DNA from: Serratia ficaria
GTDB taxonomy: Bacteria; Pseudomonadota; Gammaproteobacteria; Enterobacterales; Enterobacteriaceae
Direction of reading: 5' to 3'
DNA: 64,000 nucleotides
Assembly (NCBI RefSeq): GCF_900187015.1
Contig: NZ_LT906479.1
Coordinates: forward strand, 806,001 to 870,000
Each line of letters begins with the position of its first letter. Within the stretch, counting starts at the first letter, position 1. This document shows, in pieces, positions 24,473 to 33,624 of this stretch. A program made the position numbers and the translations under genes. Below the pieces are notes generated by a model. It worked only from the letters and a program-made list of their open reading frames with translations, was not told the origin of the DNA and searched no databases.

Positions 24473-24511
24473 CGGGGCGTTCCTTATCGTGTTGATTTCA
24501 CGCTAAGCGGG

Positions 24512-24543
24512 TAAAAAAAAACCCGCGCAGTAGCGCGGGTTTC
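24512..24543 (-). terminator. leu operon attenuator terminator
   Basis: On the minus strand, AACCCGCGC-TACT-GCGCGGGTT is followed by a run of T residues that ends shortly before the leuA start. It lies downstream of leuL, in the place and form of the leucine attenuator. Confidence 0.92.
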
Positions 24544-24562
24544 TTATGGATGATGGGCTGAG

Positions 24563-24646
24563 TCAGCTCTGAACTCCGTCCACCAGCATACCGCGCAAAC
24601 AAGATGCGTTAAGTAGTAGGCCTAGTAGACGGTGAGTACGGATCAT
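24563..24646 (-). CDS. leuL: leu operon leader peptide LeuL
   Basis: 27 codons from ATG: MIRTHRLLGLLLNASCLRGM and seven more residues to TGA. It contains a cluster of five leucine codons within six (CTA CTA GGC CTA CTA CTT), four of them the rare CTA, suited to ribosome stalling when charged leucyl-tRNA is low. Sequence differs from E. coli LeuL except for the leucine cluster and the following NA, but size and position before the attenuator agree. Confidence 0.92.
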   Translation of the reverse strand: MIRTHRLLGLLLNASCLRGMLVDGVQS

Positions 24647-25337
24647 GAGGGTTCAGCTTCTCTTAAATTTGTGTCGTTGCCTAATTTGATACTTTATTGG
24701 CCTGGCGATGTCAACACCTGATTGAATGCACGGGTAATTCGCCGCGGGCAAATTGGCGCCGGATGAAAGCAGAGGATAGTTCGGTGAAAAAGCGATGGGT
24801 CAGCGTAAAAGAAGGGGGCGGTTTGCGCGCTGCTTAGCATAAACGAATCGAATATATACGGCGGCAATTGCTTCTACTTCTAATTGGGTTAAAATTTATG
24901 GGAGGCAATAAGTGGCATCGACTGCGGAGAATGAGAGGCTTTTTATTGTTTTAGCAAATGCTTTAATGAAAATGCATGTGTTTTATTTATTGCCTTGAGA
25001 ATAAAACCCTCCGTCGCGGTGTGTTTACATAAATTATTGATGGGTTTTAAGTAGTTTGATGGTTCATGATGTGTTTTTATAGTTTGTCTTATAAGACGAG
25101 GCCGATTTTAGCGCCTCATGATTATTGCTACCTATTTATTAGTATGACATTGGCTGAGCCTCTCTCGGTTGAATGAGCGGCCTCTGCCGTGCGCCCTGTA
25201 TTCGTGTTATGGCATGACATTTATCAACTGAATTGAAGGGTGATGGTTGTGTCGTGTGTGAATAAATCAATGCGGCTTATCATTGTTTCTTCTGCATAGG
25301 GATTGGATTAACTACACAGGATAGAGTGGAGTGAGAT
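24647..25337. other. AT-rich intergenic region between leuLABCD and leuO
   Basis: About 690 bases with no credible gene on either strand. Much more AT-rich than its surroundings, with many T/A tracts and TTTATTG-type runs. It must hold the leu operon promoter (just beyond 24660) and the leuO promoter. In E. coli this divergent region is bound by H-NS and LeuO; such control is likely here but not proven by any exact site I can point to. Confidence 0.6.
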
Positions 25338-26285
25338 ATGGCTGAATATGATTCAGAAGTGATCAGGGTTAAAGAACCGTCGGATATTCATTTGCGCAGC
25401 GTCGATCTTAATTTGTTGACCGTTTTCGATTCGGTCATGCAAATGCAGAATATTACGCGGGCCGCCAATTCGCTGGGGATGTCGCAGCCGGCGGTGAGCA
25501 ACGCCGTCGCGCGTCTGAAGGTGATGTTTAACGACGAACTGTTCGTGCGCTGCGGGCGCGGGATCCAACCCACCATGCGCGCCAGACAGCTGTTTGGGCC
25601 GGTGCGCCAGGCGCTGCAGCTGGTGCAAAATGAACTGCCCGGGGCAGAATTCGAACCGCTGAACAGCACGCGCGTTTTCTCGCTGTCGCTGTGCAGCCCG
25701 CTCGATTTACGCCTGGGCGCAAACATAATAAATCATCTAAAACAGATAGCGCCTCTGCTGAATTTGCAAATGAAGTCATATATTAACCATAACATCGAGC
25801 ATCAATTGCGTTATCAGAACGTGGAATTCGTCATCGGCTACAGTCGTTTTGACTCGGAGGAGTTTCGCAATGTGGCATTATTTGACGATGAGTTAGTGCT
25901 GGCGGCGGCGCAGGAACATCCGCGAATCGCCGACCGCGTTACGCGGGATCAGGTTTTAACGGAACGGCATGCGGTCGTTTCCCTGGAGAGTTTCGGATCG
26001 TTCAGCAAACCTTACTATACCGATGAATTTATGCAGCGCGCCGTTATCCAGCAGTGCACCGATTTATACAGCGTATTGAATATGGTTTCCCTCACGGAGA
26101 TGATCGCCATTGCTCCGGCCTGGCTGGTGCGTCAGCTGGCGACGTCGCTGAAAATAAAGGCGTTGCCTTTATGGCCGGAAGAAAATAAGGCGACCTGCTA
26201 TCTGACCTGGCATGATTCTTCTGAACGAGATAAAGGGCATCAATGGATGAAGGCCGTATTGTCCGAGGCGGGCGCCTATAAATAA
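25338..26285 (+). CDS. leuO: LysR-type transcriptional regulator LeuO
   Basis: Global LysR-family regulator that antagonises H-NS silencing in E. coli and Salmonella. 315 residues. Helix-turn-helix region reads NITRAANSLGMSQPAVSNAVARLKVMFNDELFVR, nearly identical to E. coli LeuO; the effector-binding half is more divergent (VEFVIGYSRFDSEEF, ATSLKIKALPLWPEENK) but keeps the C-terminal CYLTWHDSSERDKGHQWM. GGAG lies a few bases before the ATG. Divergent from leuABCD as in E. coli. Confidence 0.93.
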   Translation: MAEYDSEVIRVKEPSDIHLRSVDLNLLTVFDSVMQMQNITRAANSLGMSQPAVSNAVARLKVMFNDELFVRCGRGIQPTMRARQLFGPVRQALQLVQNELPGAEFEPLNSTRVFSLSLCSPLDLRLGANIINHLKQIAPLLNLQMKSYINHNIEHQLRYQNVEFVIGYSRFDSEEFRNVALFDDELVLAAAQEHPRIADRVTRDQVLTERHAVVSLESFGSFSKPYYTDEFMQRAVIQQCTDLYSVLNMVSLTEMIAIAPAWLVRQLATSLKIKALPLWPEENKATCYLTWHDSSERDKGHQWMKAVLSEAGAYK

Positions 26286-26748
26286 ACCGCCGTTTGCTTA
26301 TAAACAAGGCGTGACAATAACCATGACGATGGAGGAGGGGGAGCGAAAAGGTAAGAACTATCTGTATTTTTATTAAGATATTTCTTGGGGAAAGGGCGGG
26401 GATTTAATTGTTTTTCGTCATGCGATGATGAATTTATGAAAAACAATTAATATGAAGTTATATTCTGATTATTTGATTTTTACTGGTGTTTTTATCTGGC
26501 GTCAGGTCCGGCCCGCGGGGGCCGCCTTTTGTCGCCGGCATAAAACCTTTTCGCCGCCCCTTTGTCCAAGCGGTGGGTGCGGTGAAGTTAGCCTGAGTTT
26601 TAGCTCACACTTCTACGCTGAAATACCTTTTCCCGCTGCCGGAGAGTAGGTAGACTGCGCGAAAAAAAGTACACACCTGTAAGCTGAGACGCGGGGTAAG
26701 GCCCCTGCGCAAGGTTAACTGTTTGATTCATTTCAGGCTTAGAGCGCT
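26286..26748. other. Intergenic region between leuO and the acyl-CoA ligase
   Basis: 463 bases. The first half is AT-rich like the leuO gene's other flank; the second half is GC-rich. I see one hairpin (26509-26524) followed by CCTTTT, which could end leuO transcription. A 65-codon frame at 26452 has no ribosome site and no recognisable sequence, so it is not called. Confidence 0.5.
26509..26530 (+). terminator. Possible leuO terminator
   Basis: Six-base stem CGGCCC / GGGCCG with GCGG loop, followed by CCTTTT. It lies 224 bases after the leuO stop. Short T-tract, so weak. Confidence 0.4.
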
Positions 26749-28557
26749 ATGATCAATAATCTGCTGCACTACCATCTGACTCATCGTATACAGCACCATG
26801 TCTCCCACCGTGCCGATCGCACAGCTTTTCGCCAATGGTCTCCTCAGGGGGAGACGCAACTGACCTGGAAGCAGGCCGACGTTCGCATCACCCGCATCGC
26901 CAGCGCCTTGTTGGCGTTGGGCGCCGAGGTGCAGGAGCGCATCGCGATATTCGCCAACAACAGCATGGCCTGGTCGCTGGCCGACCTGGCCATTTTGCAG
27001 CTGCGCGCGGTCAGCGTGCCGCTGTACGCCACCAACACGCCGGCCCAGGCCGCCTTTATCATTAATGACGCCGATATTCGCATCCTGTTCGTCGGCGAAC
27101 AGGCGCAGCTGGATGCGGCGATAGCCCTGCGCGGCGTGTGTCCGCAGCTGAGCCACATCATCGTGTTTGATGACGCGGCCGATCTGCGCGGCTGCGAAAT
27201 CGCCCGCCCTTTGAGCGCCTTCGAGCGGGCAGCCGAACCGGCGGCCTATGAAGCGCAGCGGCGGCAGCGCATCGCCGATTGCGACCTGCAGGATCTCCTT
27301 ACGCTGATTTACACCTCCGGCACCACCGGGGAGCCCAAGGGCGTGATGCTGGACTATCGCAACCTGGCGGCGCAGCTCTCGCTGCACGATGAGCGGCTGA
27401 CGGTCAATGAGGAAGACGTTTCACTCAGCTTCCTGCCGCTGTCGCACGTATTCGAACGCGCCTGGAGCTTCTTCATCATGCATTCAGGCGCGCAAAACGT
27501 GTATTTGCCGAATACCGACTGGGTACGCGAGGCGATGGCGCAGGTGCGCCCGACGCTGATGTGCGCGGTACCGCGCTTCTACGAAAAGATCTTCAGCGCG
27601 GTGCAGGAAAAGGTGGCGCGCGCGCCCTGGCTGCGCCGCGCTCTGTTCCATTGGGCGATGGTCTGCGGCGAACGCAAGTTCCTGCAGGAGCGCGCCGGTA
27701 AGCCGTTGGGCAAGCTGTTTGCGCTTTCTCACCGCTGGGCCGATAAGCTGGTGCTGAGCAAGCTGCGCGGCATTCTCGGCGGGCGGGTGCGATTTCTGCC
27801 CGCGGCGGGCGCCAAGCTGGACGACAACGTGATCCTGTTTTTCCAGGCGATGGGCGTCAACATCAAATACGGCTACGGCATGACCGAAACCTGCGCCACC
27901 GTGTCCTGCTGGGAAGAGGGCAACTTCCGTTTCGGCTCGATCGGCAAGCCCTTGCCGGGCGTGGAAGTGCGCATTGGCGAGGAGAGCGAGATCCAGCTGC
28001 GCGGGCCGATCGTCATGCGCGGCTATTTCAACAAGCCGTTGGAAACCGCCGCCGCCTTCACCGGCGACGGCTGGCTGAAGACCGGCGACGCCGGCGCGCT
28101 CGATGAGGAGGGCAACCTGTTCATTACCGAACGGCTGAAAGACCTGATGAAAACCTCCGGCGGCAAGTATATCGCGCCGCAGATGCTGGAGGGCACGCTG
28201 GCGCAGGATCGCTTTATCGAACAGGTGGCGATCATCGCCGACGCGCGCAAGTTTGTTTCCGCACTGATCGTGCCCTGTTTCGAATCCCTGGAAGAATACG
28301 CCAAGTCGGTCAATTTGAAATATCATGATCGGCTGGATCTGCTGCGCCACAGCCATATTATCGAGATGTTCGAAAATCGCCTGCGCGACATGCAAAAAGA
28401 GCTGGCGCGTTTCGAGCAGGTGAAAAAGTTTACCCTGCTGCCGGCGGCCTTTTCGATGGAGCTGGGCGAGCTGACGCCGACCCTGAAGCTGCGCCGCAGG
28501 GTGATCCTGCAACGCTACCGGCGAGAAATCGATTCGATGTACCGGGAGCAGGCCTGA
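26749..28557 (+). CDS. Long-chain acyl-CoA ligase / AMP-dependent synthetase (FAA1-like)
   Basis: ANL-superfamily adenylating enzyme of the COG1022 long-chain fatty-acid-CoA ligase type, 602 residues. Core motifs in order: AMP-binding P-loop LIYTSGTTGEPKGVMLDY (about 185), YGMTETCATVSCW (A5, about 378), GDGWLKTGDAG (A7), ITERLKDLMKTSGGKYIAP (A8, hinge), and the C-terminal catalytic-lysine region LTPTLKLRRR (A10, about 580). It should activate a fatty acid to acyl-AMP and acyl-CoA; the chain length is unknown. It sits alone between leuO and ilvI, where E. coli has no such gene. No good ribosome site is seen before the ATG. Confidence 0.88.
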   Translation: MINNLLHYHLTHRIQHHVSHRADRTAFRQWSPQGETQLTWKQADVRITRIASALLALGAEVQERIAIFANNSMAWSLADLAILQLRAVSVPLYATNTPAQAAFIINDADIRILFVGEQAQLDAAIALRGVCPQLSHIIVFDDAADLRGCEIARPLSAFERAAEPAAYEAQRRQRIADCDLQDLLTLIYTSGTTGEPKGVMLDYRNLAAQLSLHDERLTVNEEDVSLSFLPLSHVFERAWSFFIMHSGAQNVYLPNTDWVREAMAQVRPTLMCAVPRFYEKIFSAVQEKVARAPWLRRALFHWAMVCGERKFLQERAGKPLGKLFALSHRWADKLVLSKLRGILGGRVRFLPAAGAKLDDNVILFFQAMGVNIKYGYGMTETCATVSCWEEGNFRFGSIGKPLPGVEVRIGEESEIQLRGPIVMRGYFNKPLETAAAFTGDGWLKTGDAGALDEEGNLFITERLKDLMKTSGGKYIAPQMLEGTLAQDRFIEQVAIIADARKFVSALIVPCFESLEEYAKSVNLKYHDRLDLLRHSHIIEMFENRLRDMQKELARFEQVKKFTLLPAAFSMELGELTPTLKLRRRVILQRYRREIDSMYREQA

Positions 28558-28565
28558 AACCGCCA

Positions 28566-28582
28566 CCGGGCAGCCTGCCCGG
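28566..28582 (+). terminator. Hairpin after the acyl-CoA ligase gene
   Basis: Seven-base stem CCGGGCA / TGCCCGG with GCC loop directly after the stop codon, followed by CGAAAAAATCGG, so the T-tract is lacking on this strand. Probably part of the ligase mRNA end together with the stronger hairpin at 28639. Confidence 0.45.
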
Positions 28583-28638
28583 CGAAAAAATCGGCAGATT
28601 TTCCGCCTGATATAGTTCTGTAATTCCCCACCGGTTTG

Positions 28639-28683
28639 AAACAATGCCTAGCCTGATAGCCACGGGGCTAGTGCATTGTTTTT
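28639..28683 (+). terminator. Long stem-loop with T-tail upstream of ilvI
   Basis: AAACAATGC pairs with GCATTGTTT and CTAGCC with GGCTAG, with a single bulged T and a 12-base loop; TT and ATAAA follow. About 15 base pairs, the strongest structure between the ligase and ilvI. Most simply it ends ligase transcription; it could also act in the ilvIH leader if a promoter lies upstream. Confidence 0.65.
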
Positions 28684-28872
28684 ATAAAGCGCCAATCTCC
28701 AGCCGCTTGGCAATAACCCTGGCATCTTTAAGCCATTTTGCCGTTTGCCTGCCCCATATTCTGACGTTATGTTAATCAGTTATAGTCAATCCATAAAAAC
28801 GTTGGGGCATTAGCCGCAGCAGGCGCCACGTTCCGGCGCCCGACAAGAATAAGCAAGCCTGGAGGCAAAACC

Positions 28873-30591
28873 ATGGAGATGTTGTCAGGAGCCGAGATGG
28901 TCGTTCGATCGTTGATCGATCAGGGCGTTAAGCATGTATTCGGCTATCCGGGCGGGGCGGTACTCGATATCTACGACGCCCTGCATACGGTGGGGGGAAT
29001 CGATCATATTCTGGTGCGCCACGAGCAGGGGGCGGTGCACATGGCCGACGGTTATGCGCGCGCCACCGGCGAGGTCGGCGTGGTGCTGGTCACCTCCGGC
29101 CCCGGCGCCACCAATGCCATCACCGGCATCGCCACCGCCTATATGGACTCCATTCCGATGGTGGTGCTGTCGGGCCAGGTTCCCAGCTCGCTGATTGGCT
29201 ACGACGCCTTTCAGGAGTGCGACATGGTGGGCATCTCGCGCCCGGTAGTGAAACACAGCTTTCTGGTGAAACGCACCGAAGACATTCCCGGGGTGCTGAA
29301 AAAAGCGTTCTATCTGGCGTCGACCGGCCGGCCAGGCCCGGTGGTGATCGACCTGCCGAAAGACATCGTCGGTCCGGCGGTCAGGCTGCCTTACGCCTAT
29401 CCGCAGGACGTGAGCATGCGTTCCTATAACCCGACTGTCCAGGGGCATCGCGGGCAGATCAAGCGCGCGCTGCAAACCATTTTGGCGGCCAAGCGGCCGG
29501 TGATGTACGTCGGCGGCGGGGCGATCAACGCGGCCTGCGACGGCGAACTGCTGGCGCTGGCGGAGAAACTGAACCTGCCGGTCACCTGCACCCTGATGGG
29601 GTTGGGCGCTTTCCCCGGCACCCATCGCCAGAGCGTCGGCATGCTGGGCATGCACGGCACCTATGAAGCCAACAAGACCATGCACCACTCCGACGTGATC
29701 TTCGCCGTCGGCGTGCGCTTCGATGACCGCACCACCAACAATCTGGCCAAGTACTGCCCGGACGCCACCGTGCTGCACATCGATATCGATCCGACCTCGA
29801 TCTCCAAAACGGTGGATGCCGACATCCCGATCGTCGGCGACGCCAAACAGGTACTGTCCCAGATGCTGGAGCTGCTGGCGCAGGACGACAAGGCGCAGGA
29901 CTTCGATGCGCTGCGCGACTGGTGGCAGTCTATCGAACAGTGGCGGGCGCGCGACTGCCTGGGCTATGACAAACACAGCGGCACCATCAAGCCGCAGGCG
30001 GTGATTGAAACGCTGCATCGCCTGACCAAGGGGGACGCGTATGTGACCTCCGACGTGGGCCAACACCAGATGTTCGCCGCGCTTTACTACCCGTTCGACA
30101 AACCGCGCCGCTGGATCAACTCCGGCGGCCTCGGCACCATGGGCTTCGGCCTGCCGGCGGCGCTGGGCGTCAAGCTGGCGCTGCCGGAGGAAACCGTGGT
30201 CTGCGTGACCGGCGACGGCAGTATTCAGATGAATATCCAGGAACTGTCCACCGCGCTGCAGTACAACCTGCCGGTGGTGGTGGTGAATCTGAACAACCGC
30301 TATCTGGGCATGGTGAAACAGTGGCAGGACATGATCTACTCCGGCCGCCACTCGCAATCCTATATGGATTCGCTGCCGGACTTCGTCAAGCTGGCGGAGG
30401 CTTACGGCCATGTCGGCATCGCCATTCGCACCCCGGATGAGCTGGAAAGCAAGCTGGCGCAGGCGTTGGCCGAGAAAGAACGCTTGGTGTTCGTCGACGT
30501 GACCGTCGATGAGACCGAACATGTTTATCCAATGCAGATCCGCGGTGGAAGCATGGACGAGATGTGGTTAAGCAAAACGGAGAGGACCTGA
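28873..30591 (+). CDS. ilvI: Acetohydroxyacid synthase III large (catalytic) subunit
   Basis: Second AHAS isozyme in this window. 572 residues (E. coli 574), starting [14 protein letters not shown] as in E. coli. Catalytic glutamate in [14 protein letters not shown]; the FAD region reads [11 protein letters not shown]; the ThDP/Mg motif is [11 protein letters not shown] followed by [13 protein letters not shown]. Ribosome site GGAGG lies eight bases before the ATG. Co-transcribed with ilvH, two bases downstream. Confidence 0.97.
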   Translation: MEMLSGAEMVVRSLIDQGVKHVFGYPGGAVLDIYDALHTVGGIDHILVRHEQGAVHMADGYARATGEVGVVLVTSGPGATNAITGIATAYMDSIPMVVLSGQVPSSLIGYDAFQECDMVGISRPVVKHSFLVKRTEDIPGVLKKAFYLASTGRPGPVVIDLPKDIVGPAVRLPYAYPQDVSMRSYNPTVQGHRGQIKRALQTILAAKRPVMYVGGGAINAACDGELLALAEKLNLPVTCTLMGLGAFPGTHRQSVGMLGMHGTYEANKTMHHSDVIFAVGVRFDDRTTNNLAKYCPDATVLHIDIDPTSISKTVDADIPIVGDAKQVLSQMLELLAQDDKAQDFDALRDWWQSIEQWRARDCLGYDKHSGTIKPQAVIETLHRLTKGDAYVTSDVGQHQMFAALYYPFDKPRRWINSGGLGTMGFGLPAALGVKLALPEETVVCVTGDGSIQMNIQELSTALQYNLPVVVVNLNNRYLGMVKQWQDMIYSGRHSQSYMDSLPDFVKLAEAYGHVGIAIRTPDELESKLAQALAEKERLVFVDVTVDETEHVYPMQIRGGSMDEMWLSKTERT

Positions 30592-30593
30592 TC

Positions 30594-31085
30594 ATGCGCC
30601 GTATTTTATCTGTCTTGTTGGAAAACGAATCCGGCGCGTTATCGCGCGTGGTCGGGCTGTTCTCCCAGCGCGGCTACAACATTGAAAGCCTGACGGTGGC
30701 CCCGACCGACGATCCGACGCTGTCGCGCATGACCATCCAGACCGTCGGCGACGAGAAGGTGCTGGAGCAGATCGAAAAGCAGCTGCACAAGCTGGTGGAC
30801 GTGCTGCGCGTCAGCGAACTGGTGCAGGGCGCCCACGTCGAACGCGAAATCATGCTGGTGAAGCTGCAGGCCAGCGGCTACGGCCGCGAAGAGGTGAAGC
30901 GCTGCGCCGATATTTTCCGCGGCCAGATCGTTGACGTCACCGCGACGCTGTATACCGTTCAGCTGGCGGGCACCAGCGACAAGCTGGACGCCTTCCTGAA
31001 CGCGGTGCGCGAAGTGGCGGAGATCGTGGAAGTGGCGCGCTCCGGCGTGGTCGGCGTGTCGCGCGGCGACAAAATCATGCGCTGA
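30594..31085 (+). CDS. ilvH: Acetohydroxyacid synthase III small (regulatory) subunit
   Basis: Valine-sensing regulatory subunit of IlvI. 163 residues, same as E. coli. N-terminal ACT domain [29 protein letters not shown] with the valine-contact glycine/asparagine region, then the C-terminal ALS_ss domain ([12 protein letters not shown] to [12 protein letters not shown]). The start MRRILS was chosen over an upstream in-frame ATG at 30564 that lies inside ilvI. Confidence 0.97.
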   Translation: MRRILSVLLENESGALSRVVGLFSQRGYNIESLTVAPTDDPTLSRMTIQTVGDEKVLEQIEKQLHKLVDVLRVSELVQGAHVEREIMLVKLQASGYGREEVKRCADIFRGQIVDVTATLYTVQLAGTSDKLDAFLNAVREVAEIVEVARSGVVGVSRGDKIMR

Positions 31086-31105
31086 AGTTCGGATTGGTAT
31101 AATTT

Positions 31106-31137
31106 AAGGGCGCGGCATGGCTGCGCCCTTTGTTTTT
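31106..31137 (+). terminator. Rho-independent terminator of ilvIH
   Basis: Eight-base stem AAGGGCGC / GCGCCCTT with a nine-base loop followed by TGTTTTT, 20 bases after the ilvH stop. Confidence 0.9.
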
Positions 31138-31244
31138 CGGCGTTTTTTGCCTGTTTGCCGGCACCTTTCGGCAAAAGCGGTTGCTAGGCAGTGTTTTCTG
31201 CTGTTAGATCGCAGAAGCTGGATTGAATAACCGCACGGGATGCG

Positions 31245-31304
31245 ATGGTTAATCCGAGCCCAGCTTACACTTCTATTTTCAGCGTCATTAAGGGGTTAAT
31301 GTGA
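31245..31304 (+). CDS. Possible upstream small ORF overlapping the cra start (leader candidate)
   Basis: A 19-codon frame [19 protein letters not shown] whose TGA overlaps the cra GTG start as GTGA, the arrangement of translational coupling. E. coli has a leader peptide gene (fruL) upstream of cra, but this sequence does not resemble it as I recall it. Its own ribosome site is weak. Speculative. Confidence 0.3.
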   Translation: MVNPSPAYTSIFSVIKGLM

Positions 31305-32305
31305 AACTGGATGAAATCGCGCGTCTCGCGGGCGTTTCGCGCACCACGGCCAGTTATGTCATCAACGGCAAGGCGAAGCAGTATCGTGTCAGCGATAAAA
31401 CCGTCGAGAAAGTGATGGCCGTGGTCAGGGAGCACAACTATCACCCGAATGCCGTCGCGGCAGGGCTGCGCGCCGGGCGGACCCGCTCTATCGGCCTGGT
31501 GATACCGGATCTGGAAAACACCAGCTACACCCGCATCGCCAATTATCTGGAGCGCCAGGCGCGCCAGCGTGGCTACCAGCTGTTGATCGCCTGTTCGGAA
31601 GACCAGCCGGACAACGAAATGCGCTGCATCGAACATCTGCTGCAGCGCCAGGTGGACGCGATCATCGTCTCCACCGCCTTACCGCCGGAACACCCGTTCT
31701 ATCAACGCTGGGCCAAGGATCCGCTGCCGATCATCGCCTTGGACCGCGCGCTGGATCGCGAGCATTTCATCAGCGTGGTGGGGGCCGATCAGGAAGACTC
31801 CTTTGCGCTGGCGCAGGAGCTGCGCAGCTTCCCGGCGGAGTCGGTGCTGTACCTGGGGGCGTTGCCGGAGCTGTCCGTCAGCTTCCTGCGCGAGCAGGGG
31901 TTCCGTCAGGCCTGGCAAGACGATCCGCGCCATGTCGATTATCTGTATGCCAACAGCTATGAGCGCGAAGCCGCCGGTGCGCTGTTTGCCGAATGGCTGA
32001 AAACGCACCCGATGCCGCAGGCGCTGTTCACCACCTCGTTCTCTTTGCTGCAGGGCGTGATGGACGTCACCCTGAAGCAGCGCGGCCGCTTGCCGACCGA
32101 TCTGGCGATCGCCACCTTCGGCGACCACGAGCTGCTGGATTTCCTGGAGTGTCCGGTGCTGGCGGTAGCGCAGCGTCACCGCGACGTTGCGGAACGCGTG
32201 TTGGAGCTGGTGTTGGCCAGCCTCGATGAGCCGCGCAAACCCAAACCGGGTTTGACGCGCATTCGCCGCAACCTGTTCCGCCGCGGCAGCCTCAGCCGCA
32301 AGTAA
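31301..32305 (+). CDS. cra: Catabolite repressor/activator Cra (FruR)
   Basis: LacI-family regulator of central carbon metabolism, responding to fructose phosphates. 334 residues, starting from GTG ([20 protein letters not shown]) with the LacI helix-turn-helix and hinge ([20 protein letters not shown]) identical to E. coli for about the first 120 residues. AAGGGG lies five bases before the start. The effector domain keeps [12 protein letters not shown] and [16 protein letters not shown]. Confidence 0.97.
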   Translation: MKLDEIARLAGVSRTTASYVINGKAKQYRVSDKTVEKVMAVVREHNYHPNAVAAGLRAGRTRSIGLVIPDLENTSYTRIANYLERQARQRGYQLLIACSEDQPDNEMRCIEHLLQRQVDAIIVSTALPPEHPFYQRWAKDPLPIIALDRALDREHFISVVGADQEDSFALAQELRSFPAESVLYLGALPELSVSFLREQGFRQAWQDDPRHVDYLYANSYEREAAGALFAEWLKTHPMPQALFTTSFSLLQGVMDVTLKQRGRLPTDLAIATFGDHELLDFLECPVLAVAQRHRDVAERVLELVLASLDEPRKPKPGLTRIRRNLFRRGSLSRK

Positions 32306-32314
32306 TGCCCGCCG

Positions 32315-32338
32315 CCGGGCCTCCCGCGTGAGGCCCGG
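32315..32338. terminator. Convergent hairpin between cra and alaE
   Basis: Nine-base perfect stem CCGGGCCTC / GAGGCCCGG with a six-base loop, located between the cra stop and the alaE stop. No clear T-tract on either side. Confidence 0.6.
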
Positions 32339-32342
32339 TATC

Positions 32343-32783
32343 TCAAACGTATCCCGTCACGCCAAACAGCCGTCGGCAATATTCCAGAAAATAACCGTAC
32401 GCCACGCCCATCGCCATCGACACGACCGCATTGCTGGCGACAGCCGCGGCCATTTGCTGCCCGTCGGCGCCGACGCTCCACAGGATCGCCGCATAAACCG
32501 GCGACTGAAAGCTGACGTAGGCCAGCAGGTCGGCGAGGTTGCGCAATAGAAACTGGCCGCGTGGGCTACGGCGGGCGGTGCGGATAAACAGGTCGCGGTA
32601 GCGCCCATAGGGCCAGGCGATCAGGATATTGACCGGGATCGACAACAGGCGCGAGGAAAGGGACTGCTGGAAACTCATGCCTGAGATCAACACTTCTATC
32701 GCCATACCGGCGATAAAGCAGTACACCACCAGCGCAAAGGTATCGGCGGCGGCGCTGCGCCAGCGGGCGGTGGGCGAAAGCAT
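32343..32783 (-). CDS. alaE: L-alanine exporter AlaE
   Basis: Small inner-membrane exporter that prevents toxic build-up of alanine. 146 residues with four hydrophobic segments, closely matching E. coli AlaE (YgaW): [19 protein letters not shown], then [23 protein letters not shown], then [15 protein letters not shown] and the C-terminal [14 protein letters not shown]. The ATG giving [16 protein letters not shown] was chosen by family match; an upstream extension of 26 residues is unsupported. Not beside cra in E. coli. Confidence 0.93.
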   Translation of the reverse strand: MLSPTARWRSAAADTFALVVYCFIAGMAIEVLISGMSFQQSLSSRLLSIPVNILIAWPYGRYRDLFIRTARRSPRGQFLLRNLADLLAYVSFQSPVYAAILWSVGADGQQMAAAVASNAVVSMAMGVAYGYFLEYCRRLFGVTGYV

Positions 32784-33151
32784 GGTGCATCCTCGACTTT
32801 TTATTGTTAATATTCTGTTAATTGCGTTGTGTGTGGTGGTTAATTTTGGTTTTTGCGTCAATTTATAGTGTACTAATCTGATGGTGGTTTTTTAACTAGC
32901 GGGATGTTTTTATTTTTAACATCTGGCTGATTTTTATGCTGATAGCGGTCGGCTAAATCTGGCGCGAAGGGATTAAAATCGAGTTTTTTAAATAAGTCGA
33001 TTAAAAACAACACGTTGCATTTTTTCGGTTTCAACGGCGGTTTTTCAAAGAAAAAATTGTGGGAATAAAGGTGTAAGAAAATGAAACCATAATTGTAAAC
33101 AGGTATTTTGGGAATAATCTTACCGAGTTGATTTAAATCGAAATTGGCTCT

Positions 33152-33180
33152 GCTCGTAATATCCGAGCCATTTATTTTTT
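33152..33180 (+). terminator. Orphan terminator-like hairpin
   Basis: Stem GCTCG / CGAGC with loop TAATATC, extendable with flanking GGCTC/GAGCC register, followed by CATTTATTTTTT. There is no gene upstream on this strand for over 850 bases, except for convergent or opposite genes, so it may end a small RNA. Confidence 0.4.
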
Positions 33181-33561
33181 CTCCGGCCTCATCATTGCCG
33201 CTTCAATTGAAGTAAAATAGCGCGCGGCCCCGACGGCAATTACCGTTGAGCGTTATTAACTCAAGGGGTTATGCCCTATTTCGCCGACCGGGGCGCGCTG
33301 CGCCGAGCCTTGGCTGGCGCGGAGCGGCATGAGATACAGGCATGCGATTGCCGAGCTGAAAAATGAGACATCGATTGCAGAAGGAAGTAATGAGTTAATT
33401 AATCGCCAATTTGTCAGGTTTTTAATCAGGCTCTTTCCGCTTAGAAAATTCTCTCCGTTTATCATGGTGTTAATTTTTAATCGTCGAACAAATAGAGTTC
33501 CTTTCGCGAGTCAGCTCCCAAAATGACCAGAGAAATATTGCCAAAGCGCTGCCGCTCTGGC

Positions 33562-33591
33562 TTGACAAGGTTTTCATACCCTCCGTAAACT
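33562..33591 (+). promoter_or_regulatory. Candidate promoter of the dcw cluster (Pmra)
   Basis: A consensus TTGACA (33562-33567) and TAAACT (33586-33591) with an 18-base spacer, followed directly by the MraZ operator. Position and composition agree with the single strong promoter that drives mraZ to ftsW in E. coli. Confidence 0.75.
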
Positions 33592-33599
33592 CCATTATG

Positions 33600-33624
33600 T
33601 GGGAATTTGTGGGGTAAAGTGGTG
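33600..33624 (+). promoter_or_regulatory. MraZ operator (three TGGGN repeats)
   Basis: TGGGA-ATTTG-TGGGG-TAAAG-TGGTG: direct repeats of TGGGN at ten-base periodicity, the third degenerate. This is the known MraZ-binding pattern before mraZ in enterobacteria, so MraZ should repress its own operon here. Confidence 0.85.

Larger units (their letters stand above)
28558..28872. other. Intergenic region upstream of ilvIH
   Basis: 315 bases. It holds two hairpins (28566-28582 and 28639-28683) and, nearer ilvI, the AT-rich stretch GTTATGTTAATCAGTTATAGTC where the ilvIH promoter is expected. In E. coli the equivalent region binds Lrp at several sites; I cannot assign individual sites from sequence. 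Confidence 0.5.

Noticed and set aside
26452..26649. 65-codon frame between leuO and the acyl-CoA ligase
   Set aside because: No ribosome site or known motif; crosses the terminator-like hairpin at 26509.
33256..33526. Short frames on both strands before mraZ
   Set aside because: They overlap one another, lack ribosome sites and show no recognisable sequence; they may be decayed or chance frames.
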